Of a stretch of DNA of 64,000 nucleotides, positions 28,014 through 37,289 are shown piece after piece (position 1 is the stretch's first letter; every line of letters starts with the position of its first letter). Below the pieces are notes generated by a model, which ran no database searches, had not been told where the DNA came from, and was given only the letters and a program-made list of their open reading frames with translations. Both the position numbers and the translations under genes were made by a program. Source of the stretch: Opitutaceae bacterium (GTDB lineage Bacteria; Verrucomicrobiota; Verrucomicrobiia; Opitutales; Opitutaceae); the NCBI GenBank assembly GCA_016711225.1, contig JADJTK010000050.1:186001-250000 (forward strand), given 5' to 3'.

Positions 28014-29849
28014 ATGGCCGTCGCTCGCACCCCCTACCTGCTCGCCTGCCTGTTGGCCATTCCGGCTTCGGCCGCCACGCACTGGAACTGGGAGTGGACT
28101 CCCTCCGCCGGGGAAACCGCCCGGACGGCCAGCGTTTGCCCGCTCAAATACGGCAAGACCTGGGCGTACACCGTGGAGATCGACGACGGCCCGGCCTCGA
28201 CTCTCGCGGCGGCAGCGCTGCTGGCCTCCTTCCACTACACGGAGGCCCCGCCCGGTCTGCCCGGGGGCACACCGCGACCGTTCGTGGGCAGCGCGGCGGT
28301 CTTCACCAAACGCGTGGGAGGCAACACCACCTACGTTGATTTCGACGACCTCCGCGGCCTCCAAGCCTCCGGCTGGGGGGTGGCCAACCACAGCTACGCC
28401 CACACCTTCTCGGCGGCCACACCCGCCACTCCGGCGCAGATCCGCGAAGACCACTATTGGAGCCAGACAGTCTTCGCCGCCGACCTGGGCCGCGGACGCG
28501 CCTCCTCCCATTTTGTCTACGCCAATGGCTGGATCGGCTATGCCGGCCCCACCGCCGGCGACTACTCGTACTTTGCCGAATTCGGTTTCCGCGGAGGCAC
28601 CCGCGCGGGCGGCACCAGCCCCCGCAACCTGCTCGCGCCGACCTGCGACGTGCGGAATTTCAAACGCAGCAACCTCGACGGACTGGACACGGCCAACCCA
28701 TTGCGCGACCTCACCGCGCCCACCCCCGGCGACTTCTTCGTCGAACTCACCCACTCGCTCGACCCGCTCGAGGGCAGCGAGAATCGCAACGCCTGGACCG
28801 CCCGCCTCGCCTATCTCGAGACCACCTACGGCGCGGCCGGCGCCGACTCGCTCTGGAGCGCCCCGAGCGCGGAGGTCTTCGATCACGCCGCCGCGGCCCG
28901 CGTCGCCACCGTTTCGATCAGCGCGGGACGCGTGCACCTCACCCTGCCCGACGGCACTCCCGGCGCGGCACTCACCCTAAAACTCACCGGCATTCCGCTG
29001 GCGACCGTGATTCCGCCCCCACCCGGGGGCACAGTCTATCGTTCCGGCAGCACCGTGTGGTTGACCACGCCCTTTCTCGGCCAGCCCGGATCCCCCGCGC
29101 CCTTCCCGCGCCTGGTGCGCCGCTACCTGGGCCCGGTCCAGGACCTCGTCTTCGACCCGGCGGTACGTGTCGCCGGAGTCCAACTCCACCAGCAGGGCGA
29201 GGCGCCCGACCCGCTCTCGATCACCCTCACCACCGCCGCCGGCACGCACGTCTTCGCCACGGTGGCCGGACTGGGCAGCAACTGGGGCGACCGGAAGCTT
29301 TTCGCCGCGCTGCCCGCGCTCGCTCCCTCCGAGTTGCCCGACGCCACCGCGCTGCACGTCACCACCAACAAAGCACTGAAGGAAATGGCCGTCTGGGTGG
29401 TCGACGAGTCCGTGCGGCGTTGGCCCGAATGGCAGGCCGAGCACTTTTCTCCCTCCGAGATCACCGCCGGCTCGGCTGACGACTCCGACGATCCCGACGG
29501 CGACGGCCTTGCAAACCTGCTCGAGTACGCCCTCGGCTCGGACCCCCGGGTGCCGTCGCCTTCCGCCAGCCCGACCGTCGCCCTCGAGGACGGTGGCCTC
29601 GTGCTCCGCTTCACCCGCACTCCGGCGCACCCGGACGCCGTGCTTTCGGTCGAAGCCAGCACCGACCTTTCCGACCCTACCCGCTGGAGCCTGATCGCCC
29701 AAAGTGCGGGCGGGGCGGAGACAATCAGCAACGGCGCCACCGCCGTCACCGAGCTCGGTACCGGCCCGCTCACGACGGTGCGTGTGCGCGACGCCCTCCC
29801 GGTCACCTCGGGCCCGCGGCGCTTTCTGCGCTTACGGGTCACGCGCTAA
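28014..29849 (+). CDS. Secreted polysaccharide deacetylase-like protein
   Basis: A 611-residue exported protein (signal peptide MAVARTPYLLACLLAIPASA). The N-terminal domain is NodB-like: VEIDDGPAST contains the Asp pair, and NHSYAHTF supplies the His-(Ser/Thr)-x-x-x-His zinc site. Members remove acetyl groups from chitin, peptidoglycan or xylan. A central beta-rich region (about 330-480) is followed by DDPDGDGLANLLEYALGSD near 495 and a beta module with VEASTDLSDPTRW ending RRFLRLRVTR at the C-terminus. That module is shared with the glycosidase opposite and with the NHL protein at 47-50 kb. It is divergent from the glycosidase gene with 170 bases between, so both may be co-regulated. Confidence 0.78.
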   Translation: MAVARTPYLLACLLAIPASAATHWNWEWTPSAGETARTASVCPLKYGKTWAYTVEIDDGPASTLAAAALLASFHYTEAPPGLPGGTPRPFVGSAAVFTKRVGGNTTYVDFDDLRGLQASGWGVANHSYAHTFSAATPATPAQIREDHYWSQTVFAADLGRGRASSHFVYANGWIGYAGPTAGDYSYFAEFGFRGGTRAGGTSPRNLLAPTCDVRNFKRSNLDGLDTANPLRDLTAPTPGDFFVELTHSLDPLEGSENRNAWTARLAYLETTYGAAGADSLWSAPSAEVFDHAAAARVATVSISAGRVHLTLPDGTPGAALTLKLTGIPLATVIPPPPGGTVYRSGSTVWLTTPFLGQPGSPAPFPRLVRRYLGPVQDLVFDPAVRVAGVQLHQQGEAPDPLSITLTTAAGTHVFATVAGLGSNWGDRKLFAALPALAPSELPDATALHVTTNKALKEMAVWVVDESVRRWPEWQAEHFSPSEITAGSADDSDDPDGDGLANLLEYALGSDPRVPSPSASPTVALEDGGLVLRFTRTPAHPDAVLSVEASTDLSDPTRWSLIAQSAGGAETISNGATAVTELGTGPLTTVRVRDALPVTSGPRRFLRLRVTR

Positions 29850-30217
29850 GCGCCGCAGCGCCAGGTGGGCGAACCGGCCAGCCCGAGTCCCAGCGCTGCC
29901 GCTGCTCCCACCGTAGCGAAGCTCGCAAGAGCCTCGTCCGCCACGGTCACAGGCGCGGGGTGACCACGCCGTCCTGATCCGTCTCCGCGGATATTGGACT
30001 GGGCCGCATTCGTAATTGATCTTCGAAGGCGGTGCGGCACGCTGCATCGATGAAATCGAGTTCGACTCTCCGGTGTCTCTCCTCGTTCCGGCGGAGCGCC
30101 GCGGCCGTGGCCCGCGTTCTTGCCGGCGACTGCGGCGTCCCGCTCGCCCTGGGCCCGGATCGCGGTCGTGCCGTTTCCGTCCACTCGAGGCCTCCGGCTC
30201 CGCGACGCCTGCAGCCA
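29850..30217. other. 368-base intergenic region with GTAG-headed palindrome
   Basis: At 29912-29939 a GTAG followed by CGAAGCTC-GCAA-GAGCCTCG forms a hairpin with one mismatch; its 28 bases match 44618-44645 at most positions. Another hairpin ATCCG-TCTCCG-CGGAT is near 29968. In-frame ATG codons upstream of 30218 exist (30032, 30050) but give arginine-rich sequence without a signal peptide. No gene is seen here. Confidence 0.5.
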
Positions 30218-33200
30218 ATGCTGAGCTGCCTTTTCGCGTTCCTGCTCGCGCACGGAGCGCCGGGCGCCACGTCCGGCGCCTTCGAGTACTCCGACGAAGG
30301 CGCCTCGGTGACGATCACCCGCTACACCGGACAGGACCAAGCCGTGGTGATCCCGCGCTCCATCGAGGTGCCGAGCGTCGTGGGTGGCCAACCTGCGACG
30401 ATCGCCAAGCCGGTCGCCGCCATCGGGAAAGAGGCATTCTTATGGAACGATACCATGACGAGCATCTCCATCCCCGATAGCGTGACTTCGATCGGGAATT
30501 CCGCCTTCGCCATTTGCCGCTCTCTCGTCGAGGTAACCCTTCCGTCGAGTATCACCACCATCGAGGCCCGGGCTTTCGCATCATGCTCCACTCTCGTGCG
30601 CGCCCACTTTCTGGGGAACGCACCAGCAATCCCCGGTGATCTGGAATCGGCTGATGCGGGCATATTCGGCCAGGCCGATCCGGGCTTCGCGGTCTACTAC
30701 CCGCTCGGCGCGGTCGGCTTCTCCTCCCCCTATTGGCACGGCTATGTCGCCCAAGGAGGCGAGACCATGGCGCCAGTGGTGCTGGCTCCCACCGACCAAA
30801 GGGCGTACGCCGGCACGACGGTGACACTCAGTGTCGTGGTGCACGGTGCGCCGGCGCCAACACTGCAATGGCAGAAGGACGGTGTGGCGATTGCGCGTGC
30901 GACCGAGAAGACGTTGGTTCTCGCGAACGTGCAGGTCTCCCAGGCCGGGAGCTATCGGGTCGTGGCGACCAACGCGGAGGGCACGGCCACCAGCGCCGCC
31001 GCCACGGTCTCAATTGTGCCGACCGTCGGCGAGTTCACCTACTCCGATGACGGCCCGTCCGTCACCATCACGAACTATTTTGGACGGCCCAACGGGAAAG
31101 TGGTCATCCCCGGTTCGGTCGAAGTGACAACTGTCGTCGATGGCAAAACCATCACAACGATCAAGCCGGTCACGGCAATCGGAACGCAGGCCTTCGATTG
31201 GACCGTGACCATGGAGTCGGTGGAGATTCCCGACACTGTCACCTCGTTGGGCAACGGGGCGTTTCTCTTCTGCATGGGACTGACCAGCGTGACGCTTCCG
31301 CCACACCTCTCCTCCCTCGGCGACAATGCGTTCTTCGGCTGCTCCGGGTTGACGGAAGTGAAGATTCCCGCCGGGGTGACATCAATCGGGGCAGGCGCCT
31401 TTGCGTCCGCTTCCCGATTGAAGAGCGTACAATTTCTCGGAAACGCGCCGGCGACCGTCGGCGATAATCCCTTCGGCGACCCGACGGCCCCGCTCATCGT
31501 CCAGTATTCGGCCGCCGCCACCGGTTTCTCCACTCCGCTCTGGCGCGGCTATCTCGCGCAATGCGGCGATACGATGGCGCCCGTAGTTCGGTTGCCGACA
31601 TCGCCGAGAAACTACGACGTGAGAACCGGGTCCACCGTCTTCTTCGAAGTCACGGTCTACGGCACTCCAGCTCCCTCGGTGCAGTGGCGACGGGATGACG
31701 TGGATATCCCCGGTGCCACCGGAGCATCGCTCAGGCTCACCGAAGTGCAGCCATGGCAAGCCGGTAGGTATTCGGCCGTCGCCACCAACGCGGGGGGCTC
31801 GGCCGTGGGCGAGCCCGGCACTCTGGCCGTTACGCCGGTCTCCGGCGCCTTCACTTACTTGGACGCCGGCACCACCCTGAAGATCACCGGCTACGAAGGA
31901 TCCGACGCATCGGTGGAGATACCGAACACCATCGATGTCACCGTCCTGGTCGATGGCCAGCTGGTGACAGTGGCGAAACCGGTCACGGCGATCGCGAGGC
32001 AGGCATTCTCCCGCGACAACAGGCTGACCTCGGTGACCATTCCGGCCAGCGTGGCCGTCATCGAGGACTACGCCTTCGATCGTTGCGAGGCGTTGACGTC
32101 GGCACGGTTTCTCGGGGAGCCCCCGACAGTCTGCAGCGAACGAGCTTTCTCCACAACGGGCACCGGCTTCACCGTCTACTTTCGCCCGGGCACAGCCGGC
32201 TTCACCACTCCGTACTGGAAAGGCTATCTCGCGCAGGACGGCGACAAAATGCAGCCGGCGATCCCCACGAACCCACAGGACCGGCGCGTGGAGATCGGCG
32301 AGACCGCGACGTTCACGGCGCCAGCCTACGGGATACCGGCGCCGACGCTCCAGTGGCAGAAGGATGGTATGGACCTGCCGGGAGCCAACGCGGCCACCCT
32401 CGAGATCTCGAATGTGCAGCCGGAACACATCGGGGCCTATCGGTTGGTTGCCACCAATTCGGAAGGAAAGGCGACCAGCGGCACCGCGACGCTTGCCGTC
32501 TACCGCACGTCGGGAAACATCAAGTATGTAGACTATGGCTCCTTCCTCGAAGTGGCCGGCTGCGTCGATTCGGGCATCACCGGAACCCTGACGATCCCCT
32601 CCGCCGTAGAGGTCCCGACCATCGTCGACGGCAAGACGGGGACCGTCGCCAAACCCGTCACCCGGATCGGCGTGAACGCGTTCTCCAACTGCGACGGCCT
32701 CACCGAGGTGGTAATACCGGACAGCATTACCTCGATCGGGAAATATGCCTTCCACTTCTGCAACAGCCTGGCCAAGATGACGATTCCCGCCAGCGTGCAG
32801 ACGATCGGAGACGAAGCATTCGACGGCTGCTACAACTTGGGTGTCGCTCGTTTCCGAGGCGATGCTCCGAGCAATGTCGGCCGGAGGGTATTCTTCGAGA
32901 CCGTCATCTACTTCCAACCGGGAGCCAAGGGATTCACCTTCCCGCTCTGGAAAGGCTTCTCCTCGCAGTTCGACGACGAAGGCCCCATCCTGCCTCCTGC
33001 CTTCGTCTGGTCACCCCGCAACACAAGCGCGCACCCGGGAGACTACATAACGTTGACGGTTGCAGCCACCGGGAATCCGGCCCCGACCATCCAATGGCAG
33101 AAGGACGGAGTCGCCATCCCGGGAGCGACTTCCACGACGCTGTGGTTCTACCCCGTCGAGCCGGGACAAGCCGGCCGCTATCGCGCCGTGGCCACCAGTT

Positions 33201-34297
33201 CGGCAGGGTCCGCCACCAGCCCGTCGGCCACCCTCCGCGTGCACACCGGTCCCGAGGTGCTCCCGGTGTCCAATTCCGTCGGCGTCGTGCACGGCGAATC
33301 GGCTGCGTTTCATGCGGAAGCCGCCGGAGCGACTTCATGGCAATGGTACAAAGGAGGACGGGCCATTGCGGCCACGGCCGAGACCCTCACGCTGCAATCC
33401 GTGGCTCCTTCCGATGTGGGAATCTACGACTGCCTCGCCAACGGCCCCGGCGGCGAGACCCTCACCACTCCGATTGTCGTCGGGCTGGTACCGGCCCAAG
33501 GAGAGCGCATGGCCGGGAGCGTGACCACCCGGCCAGAGTGGCAGAACATCCAACACCCCAACGGGGCGGTGTACGACCAGTTCCTCCTCTCCGGCACGGC
33601 TGGAACTTTCACCGCCGACCGGGACCAGATCGCCCGCATGTCCTTCCTCGACGAGAACGAAAGCATCGTGCAAGTCGAGATGTCCGGAGCGGGGGCGATT
33701 ACCGTCGTGCTCGATCCGTCTACCGCAACCGGCCCGATCGCACCGTCGCTCTACAACCAATCTGGCATCGCGTACATGAAGGGTAAGGCGTCGATCATCC
33801 TTTCCGGGGCCGACGGGACGACGCACTTCACGATCTATTCCGTGGGCACGGCGAATAATCCCGCCGTCACCCGCGCCGACGTTCCCTACGCCGCCTGGGC
33901 CGATGTCGCGGTCGCCGGCGTGGTCACGGAGTATGGTTGGCTCGGAGGGATCCACCAAGGCAATGTCCGGTACAGCAATACCCGGGGGCTGACCGGCCTC
34001 TACGCCCCTGGAGTGTCGGAGGTCGGTTCCCTCGTCGTGATCCACGGGATCGAGGCCGCCAATTCTGCCCTGCCGTATCTGCATTTTGATCCCTACGGAC
34101 TCGTGGAGGTGAAGGTGGCCGGCTCCAGCCTTTTTCAACCGAACGGTGAAACCATCACGGTCGCCGGCGTCGCCCACATCGCCATGGGCGCGGGGCAGGA
34201 CTCTTGCGGCAGGAGCGCTCCCGCCCAGCCGATTCACGCCAGCCTGTTCGACCCCGAGGGCAGGGATGTCACCGCGGCGGTGACGACCGGGCCGTGA
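30218..34297 (+). CDS. Secreted BspA-type leucine-rich repeat / Ig-like repeat protein
   Basis: A 1359-residue protein starting with a signal peptide (MLSCLFAFLLAHGAPGATS). Four tandem modules begin near 30266, 31027, 31842 and 32508. Each has a strand-rich lead (like GAFTYLDAGTTLKITGY), LRR_5-type repeats (IPDSVTSIGNSAF; LPPHLSSLGDNAF; IPASVQTIGDEAF), a short YWHGYVAQ-type linker and an Ig-like unit with LQWQKDGVAI and AGxYRxVATNxxG. A partial fifth Ig unit (WQWYKGGRAI, near 33340) precedes a C-terminal beta domain of about 270 residues of unknown family. Such proteins act in adhesion or binding of carbohydrate or protein. No membrane anchor or sorting tail is visible. The strong similarity between modules suggests amplification by internal duplication. 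Confidence 0.88.
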   Translation: MLSCLFAFLLAHGAPGATSGAFEYSDEGASVTITRYTGQDQAVVIPRSIEVPSVVGGQPATIAKPVAAIGKEAFLWNDTMTSISIPDSVTSIGNSAFAICRSLVEVTLPSSITTIEARAFASCSTLVRAHFLGNAPAIPGDLESADAGIFGQADPGFAVYYPLGAVGFSSPYWHGYVAQGGETMAPVVLAPTDQRAYAGTTVTLSVVVHGAPAPTLQWQKDGVAIARATEKTLVLANVQVSQAGSYRVVATNAEGTATSAAATVSIVPTVGEFTYSDDGPSVTITNYFGRPNGKVVIPGSVEVTTVVDGKTITTIKPVTAIGTQAFDWTVTMESVEIPDTVTSLGNGAFLFCMGLTSVTLPPHLSSLGDNAFFGCSGLTEVKIPAGVTSIGAGAFASASRLKSVQFLGNAPATVGDNPFGDPTAPLIVQYSAAATGFSTPLWRGYLAQCGDTMAPVVRLPTSPRNYDVRTGSTVFFEVTVYGTPAPSVQWRRDDVDIPGATGASLRLTEVQPWQAGRYSAVATNAGGSAVGEPGTLAVTPVSGAFTYLDAGTTLKITGYEGSDASVEIPNTIDVTVLVDGQLVTVAKPVTAIARQAFSRDNRLTSVTIPASVAVIEDYAFDRCEALTSARFLGEPPTVCSERAFSTTGTGFTVYFRPGTAGFTTPYWKGYLAQDGDKMQPAIPTNPQDRRVEIGETATFTAPAYGIPAPTLQWQKDGMDLPGANAATLEISNVQPEHIGAYRLVATNSEGKATSGTATLAVYRTSGNIKYVDYGSFLEVAGCVDSGITGTLTIPSAVEVPTIVDGKTGTVAKPVTRIGVNAFSNCDGLTEVVIPDSITSIGKYAFHFCNSLAKMTIPASVQTIGDEAFDGCYNLGVARFRGDAPSNVGRRVFFETVIYFQPGAKGFTFPLWKGFSSQFDDEGPILPPAFVWSPRNTSAHPGDYITLTVAATGNPAPTIQWQKDGVAIPGATSTTLWFYPVEPGQAGRYRAVATSSAGSATSPSATLRVHTGPEVLPVSNSVGVVHGESAAFHAEAAGATSWQWYKGGRAIAATAETLTLQSVAPSDVGIYDCLANGPGGETLTTPIVVGLVPAQGERMAGSVTTRPEWQNIQHPNGAVYDQFLLSGTAGTFTADRDQIARMSFLDENESIVQVEMSGAGAITVVLDPSTATGPIAPSLYNQSGIAYMKGKASIILSGADGTTHFTIYSVGTANNPAVTRADVPYAAWADVAVAGVVTEYGWLGGIHQGNVRYSNTRGLTGLYAPGVSEVGSLVVIHGIEAANSALPYLHFDPYGLVEVKVAGSSLFQPNGETITVAGVAHIAMGAGQDSCGRSAPAQPIHASLFDPEGRDVTAAVTTGP

Positions 34298-34638
34298 TCG
34301 TCATCGGGGCCCGGCCCCGCCGTGCAGGGGCTGGCCCGACTTCAAGGTGAACAGGCGCGGGGGTCCAGGTGCAGCACCGGTGGATAGTTGGGCTCGGGAG
34401 AGCTGCACCGTCCATCGGGCAGTCGCCACCGCGGCGCGGCGTCTTCCCCTCCCGCCCCCGCAGCGAGAGCCACCAGCATCTCTTCCGCCGTGGTCCGCTC
34501 CTTCAGGACGGACCGATTCCCTCCGCGCCTGCGCACCTCCCTCCCTAGGCCGCTGCCCGCGTGAAGGCACACCCCACAGCAAAGTGGCCGGCGCATCCGG
34601 CGCCTGGTCTGGCTACTTCCCGGGCCCGGGCAGGCGGC
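34298..34638. other. 341-base intergenic region with a dispersed hairpin
   Basis: Between two converging genes. GGTCCG (34492-34497), CTCCTTCAGGA and CGGACC (34509-34514) form a hairpin almost identical to 21756-21778. A GC-rich imperfect stem (GGCCCGGCCCC ... GGGGCTGGCC, 34308-34336) lies just after the repeat-protein stop and may terminate it. No coding frame is convincing. Confidence 0.5.
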
Positions 34639-35919
34639 TCACCCCGCCCGTCGCCGGCCGAAATGGTCGTCGACCTTGATCAGCGCAGTCACCGCGAAGG
34701 ACGGGATAGTAGCTAGGCAGACCCAGCCAAAAAACCACACGTAACCGAGTTGCTCCTGCAACCAGCCCGAGGCCATGCCGGGCAGCATCATGCCCAGCGC
34801 CATAAAACCCGTGCAGATCGCGTAGTGCGCCGTCTTGTTCTCTCCCTCCGCAAAAAGCATGAGGTAGAGCATATAGGCGGTGAATCCGAAGCCGTAGCCA
34901 AACTGCTCGATCGCAATCGCCCCGCCCACCGCCGCGAACGAGTCGGGGCGCACGACGGCCAGGTACACATACGCGAGATTCGGCACATGGATCGCGCAAA
35001 CCATCGGCCAGAGCAGGCGCTTCAGGCCCCAGCGCGACACCACCCAGCCGCCCAGCAGCCCGCCCGCCAGCAGCGCGCCCGTGCCGATTGTCCCGTAGTA
35101 CCAGCCCACCTGGTCGAGGCTCAGGCCCAAGCCTCCCTTCTCCCGCGAGTCGAGCAGGAAGGGTTGGATCAACTTCACCAGCTGCGCTTCGCCGAGGCGG
35201 TACAACAGCATGAATGCGAGCGCCGTGCCAATACCCGGCTTGCGGAAAAACGCCCCGAATACCGCCAGCCCGTCGGCCACCAGCGCGCCGCCGCGCTTCG
35301 CCGGAGCGTCTCCACTGGGCCGGGGCAGGACGAACTGGTGCAACACCGCCACCAGCACGAAGAACACCGCCAACCCGGCGAATGCCCAGCTCCAGGCCTG
35401 GGTCGCAGCCCACCCCTCCTTGATCAGACGGCCCACCCCGAAGACCAGCCCGCCCTGGCCGGCGATCATCGCAAACCGGAAGAACGTGCTGCGCACCCCC
35501 ACGAAGGCGGCGCGTTGGTGCTCGGGCAGCGCGAGCAAATAGAAGCCGTCGGCGGCGATGTCGTGGGTGGCCGAGCTGAAGGCCAGCAGCCAGAACAACG
35601 CGAGTGTCGCCTGAAAGAAAGCCGGACCAGGGATCGTGAGCGCCACCGCCGCAAACACGGCGCCCATCAGGAACTGCGTTGCCACGATCCAGTGCCGCTT
35701 GCGCCCGAGCAGCTCCACTACCGGCGACCAGAGCGGTTTGACTACCCAGGGCAGGTAGAGCCAGCTCGTGTAGAAGGCGATTTGCGGGTTGGAAACCCCG
35801 AGGCTCTTGTACAGCGCCACCGACAGCGCCGCCACCGCGACATTGGGCAGTCCTTGGGTGAAATACAGCGACGGGATCCAGCTCCACGCGCGCGACGAGC
35901 TCAAGGGGGCTTGATCCAT
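34639..35919 (-). CDS. MFS permease of the AmpG/PAT type
   Basis: A 426-residue inner-membrane protein with 12 or so hydrophobic segments (for example GAVFAAVALTIPGPAFFQAT, FWLLAFSSATHDIAADGF, GALLAGGLLGGWVVSRWG). The motif WSPVVELLGRKRHWIV near residue 65 and FSSATHDIAADGFYL near 120 match the AmpG (muropeptide) and acetyl-CoA PAT subfamily of MFS. AmpG would import peptidoglycan-recycling products; here the substrate is unproved and could be an oligosaccharide, given the polysaccharide genes around. Start at 35919 (MDQAPLSSSRAW) precedes the first membrane helix; upstream in-frame ATGs give non-protein-like sequence. Confidence 0.85.
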   Translation of the reverse strand: MDQAPLSSSRAWSWIPSLYFTQGLPNVAVAALSVALYKSLGVSNPQIAFYTSWLYLPWVVKPLWSPVVELLGRKRHWIVATQFLMGAVFAAVALTIPGPAFFQATLALFWLLAFSSATHDIAADGFYLLALPEHQRAAFVGVRSTFFRFAMIAGQGGLVFGVGRLIKEGWAATQAWSWAFAGLAVFFVLVAVLHQFVLPRPSGDAPAKRGGALVADGLAVFGAFFRKPGIGTALAFMLLYRLGEAQLVKLIQPFLLDSREKGGLGLSLDQVGWYYGTIGTGALLAGGLLGGWVVSRWGLKRLLWPMVCAIHVPNLAYVYLAVVRPDSFAAVGGAIAIEQFGYGFGFTAYMLYLMLFAEGENKTAHYAICTGFMALGMMLPGMASGWLQEQLGYVWFFGWVCLATIPSFAVTALIKVDDHFGRRRAG

Positions 35920-36082
35920 GGTGGCGACGGTCAGCGCCGAAGCAGCGCAGCGATGGGGTCGTTGGTGTTCATGCGCGTTCGAGCAGGCCCAAACCCACCC
36001 GGTCAACGCCCCCGCTGCGAGCCCAAAGGCGCGGACACGACTACCGCCACTTAGCCCGTCGCAGGTCAGCGTGCGGTACTTC

Positions 36083-36109
36083 TCAAGTTTCGTCCCCATC
36101 GGCCGATCA
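36083..36109 (+). promoter_or_regulatory. Sigma-28 (FliA) promoter for flagellin
   Basis: TCAAGTTT at 36083-36090 and GCCGATCA at 36102-36109 are separated by exactly 11 bases. The enterobacterial consensus is TAAAGTTT-N11-GCCGATAA, so 14 of 16 bases agree. It lies 62 bases upstream of the GTG start of flagellin. Confidence 0.85.
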
Positions 36110-36171
36110 CTTCCGTTAGGGCGAAATCCGGCCCTCCCTTTCTCGCGTCTCACGTCCGGCCAAATCCCCCC

Positions 36172-37008
36172 GTGTCCGCCATTTCGCTCAACGCAGGCAT
36201 CCGCGCCAACTTGTTGACGTTGCAGAGCGTGGCCGACGCGCGCAGCCAGACCCAGGTGCGCCTTGGCACCGGCAAAAAGGTCAACAGCCCGATCGACAAC
36301 CCGGACGCCTTCTTCACTTCCTCCAATCTCTCCACCCGCGCCGGGGAACTCACCGCCCGCCTCGATGGTGTGGCCGGCGGGGTCAAGACCCTCAAGGCGG
36401 CCAGCACCGGCATCGCCGCCATGCGCGATCTGCTCGATCAGGCCCGCGGTGTCGCCCTCGAAGCCCGCGCCCTGCCCACCCCCGAGGCCGATGCAGAGCG
36501 CATGGCCTCCGCCCGGATGTTCAACCGCCTGCTCACCCAATCCGACACCGTCGCCGAAGATGCGAGCTACGACGGCGTACGCATGCTCATGAACGACAGC
36601 CTGGTCATCGAATTCGGGGGCACCTCCGGCACCTCGACCGCCCACCTCCCCGGCTTCGACGCCACCAGCGCCGGCCCTGTCGTTGTGGCCTCACCACAGA
36701 CGCCCGCCGCCTGGACCGGCGACAACACCGCCATCGACCAGACCATCGAACGCATCAAGACCTCGATCAACAACCTTGATACCCAGACCGGCGTGCTCGA
36801 AACCAACCTCAGCATCCTCACTGCCCGGCGCACTTTCACCGAGGACCTGATCGGCACGCTCAACACCGGCGCCGCCGAGCTGGTCAACGCCGACATCCAG
36901 GAGGAGACGGCAGCCCAGCTGGCCAACAACTCGCGCCAGGAATTTGCCACCAATGCAATGATCCTGGCCGCACAGTCCACGAAGCAGGTGCTGCAACTGA
37001 TGGGCTGA
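36172..37008 (+). CDS. Flagellin
   Basis: A 278-residue flagellin with GTG start. The N-terminal D0/D1 half (ISLNAGIRANLLTLQ; STGKKVNSPIDNP-like LGTGKKVNSPIDNPDAFF) and the C-terminal half (NADIQEETAAQLANNSRQEF; LAAQSTKQVLQLMG) are conserved, while the middle is short (about residues 140-185). So the outer D2/D3 domains are missing, giving a thin, smooth filament protein. Flagellin polymerises outside the cell after export by the flagellar type III system. It is a single gene with its own sigma-28 promoter and a following hairpin terminator, far from other flagellar genes in this window. The product is the late-class output consistent with the motility genes elsewhere. Confidence 0.94.
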   Translation: MSAISLNAGIRANLLTLQSVADARSQTQVRLGTGKKVNSPIDNPDAFFTSSNLSTRAGELTARLDGVAGGVKTLKAASTGIAAMRDLLDQARGVALEARALPTPEADAERMASARMFNRLLTQSDTVAEDASYDGVRMLMNDSLVIEFGGTSGTSTAHLPGFDATSAGPVVVASPQTPAAWTGDNTAIDQTIERIKTSINNLDTQTGVLETNLSILTARRTFTEDLIGTLNTGAAELVNADIQEETAAQLANNSRQEFATNAMILAAQSTKQVLQLMG

Positions 37009-37052
37009 GACCGGGGGAGGGGGCTTCAGCGCCGTGGTCATGCCCTCGGCCT

Positions 37053-37079
37053 GTAGGGGCGTCGCTGGCGACGCCCTTT
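37053..37079 (+). terminator. Hairpin after flagellin with GTAG head
   Basis: GTAG (37053-37056) precedes GGGCGTCGC (37057-37065), TG, GCGACGCCC (37068-37076) and TTT. The perfect 9-bp stem 45 bases after the flagellin stop is a likely terminator and also belongs to the GTAG palindrome group. Confidence 0.75.
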
Positions 37080-37289
37080 GGTGGGCACGATTGACCTCAA
37101 TCGCGTCTGCCCGCGTTGAGGGCAACGCGGTCCACCTCCGTCAGTCTGTCGGGCAAAGCACAATAGTCGGACTGCAGTGACGTCGCCCCCTCGCCTCCGA
37201 TACCGGGGCCAGGCCGAGGCTTCGCTAGTCGGGATCGCGCCCGACGCCATCCGCCGTAGGACCCGGGCGCGGGGCGGCCGAAAGCCGCC

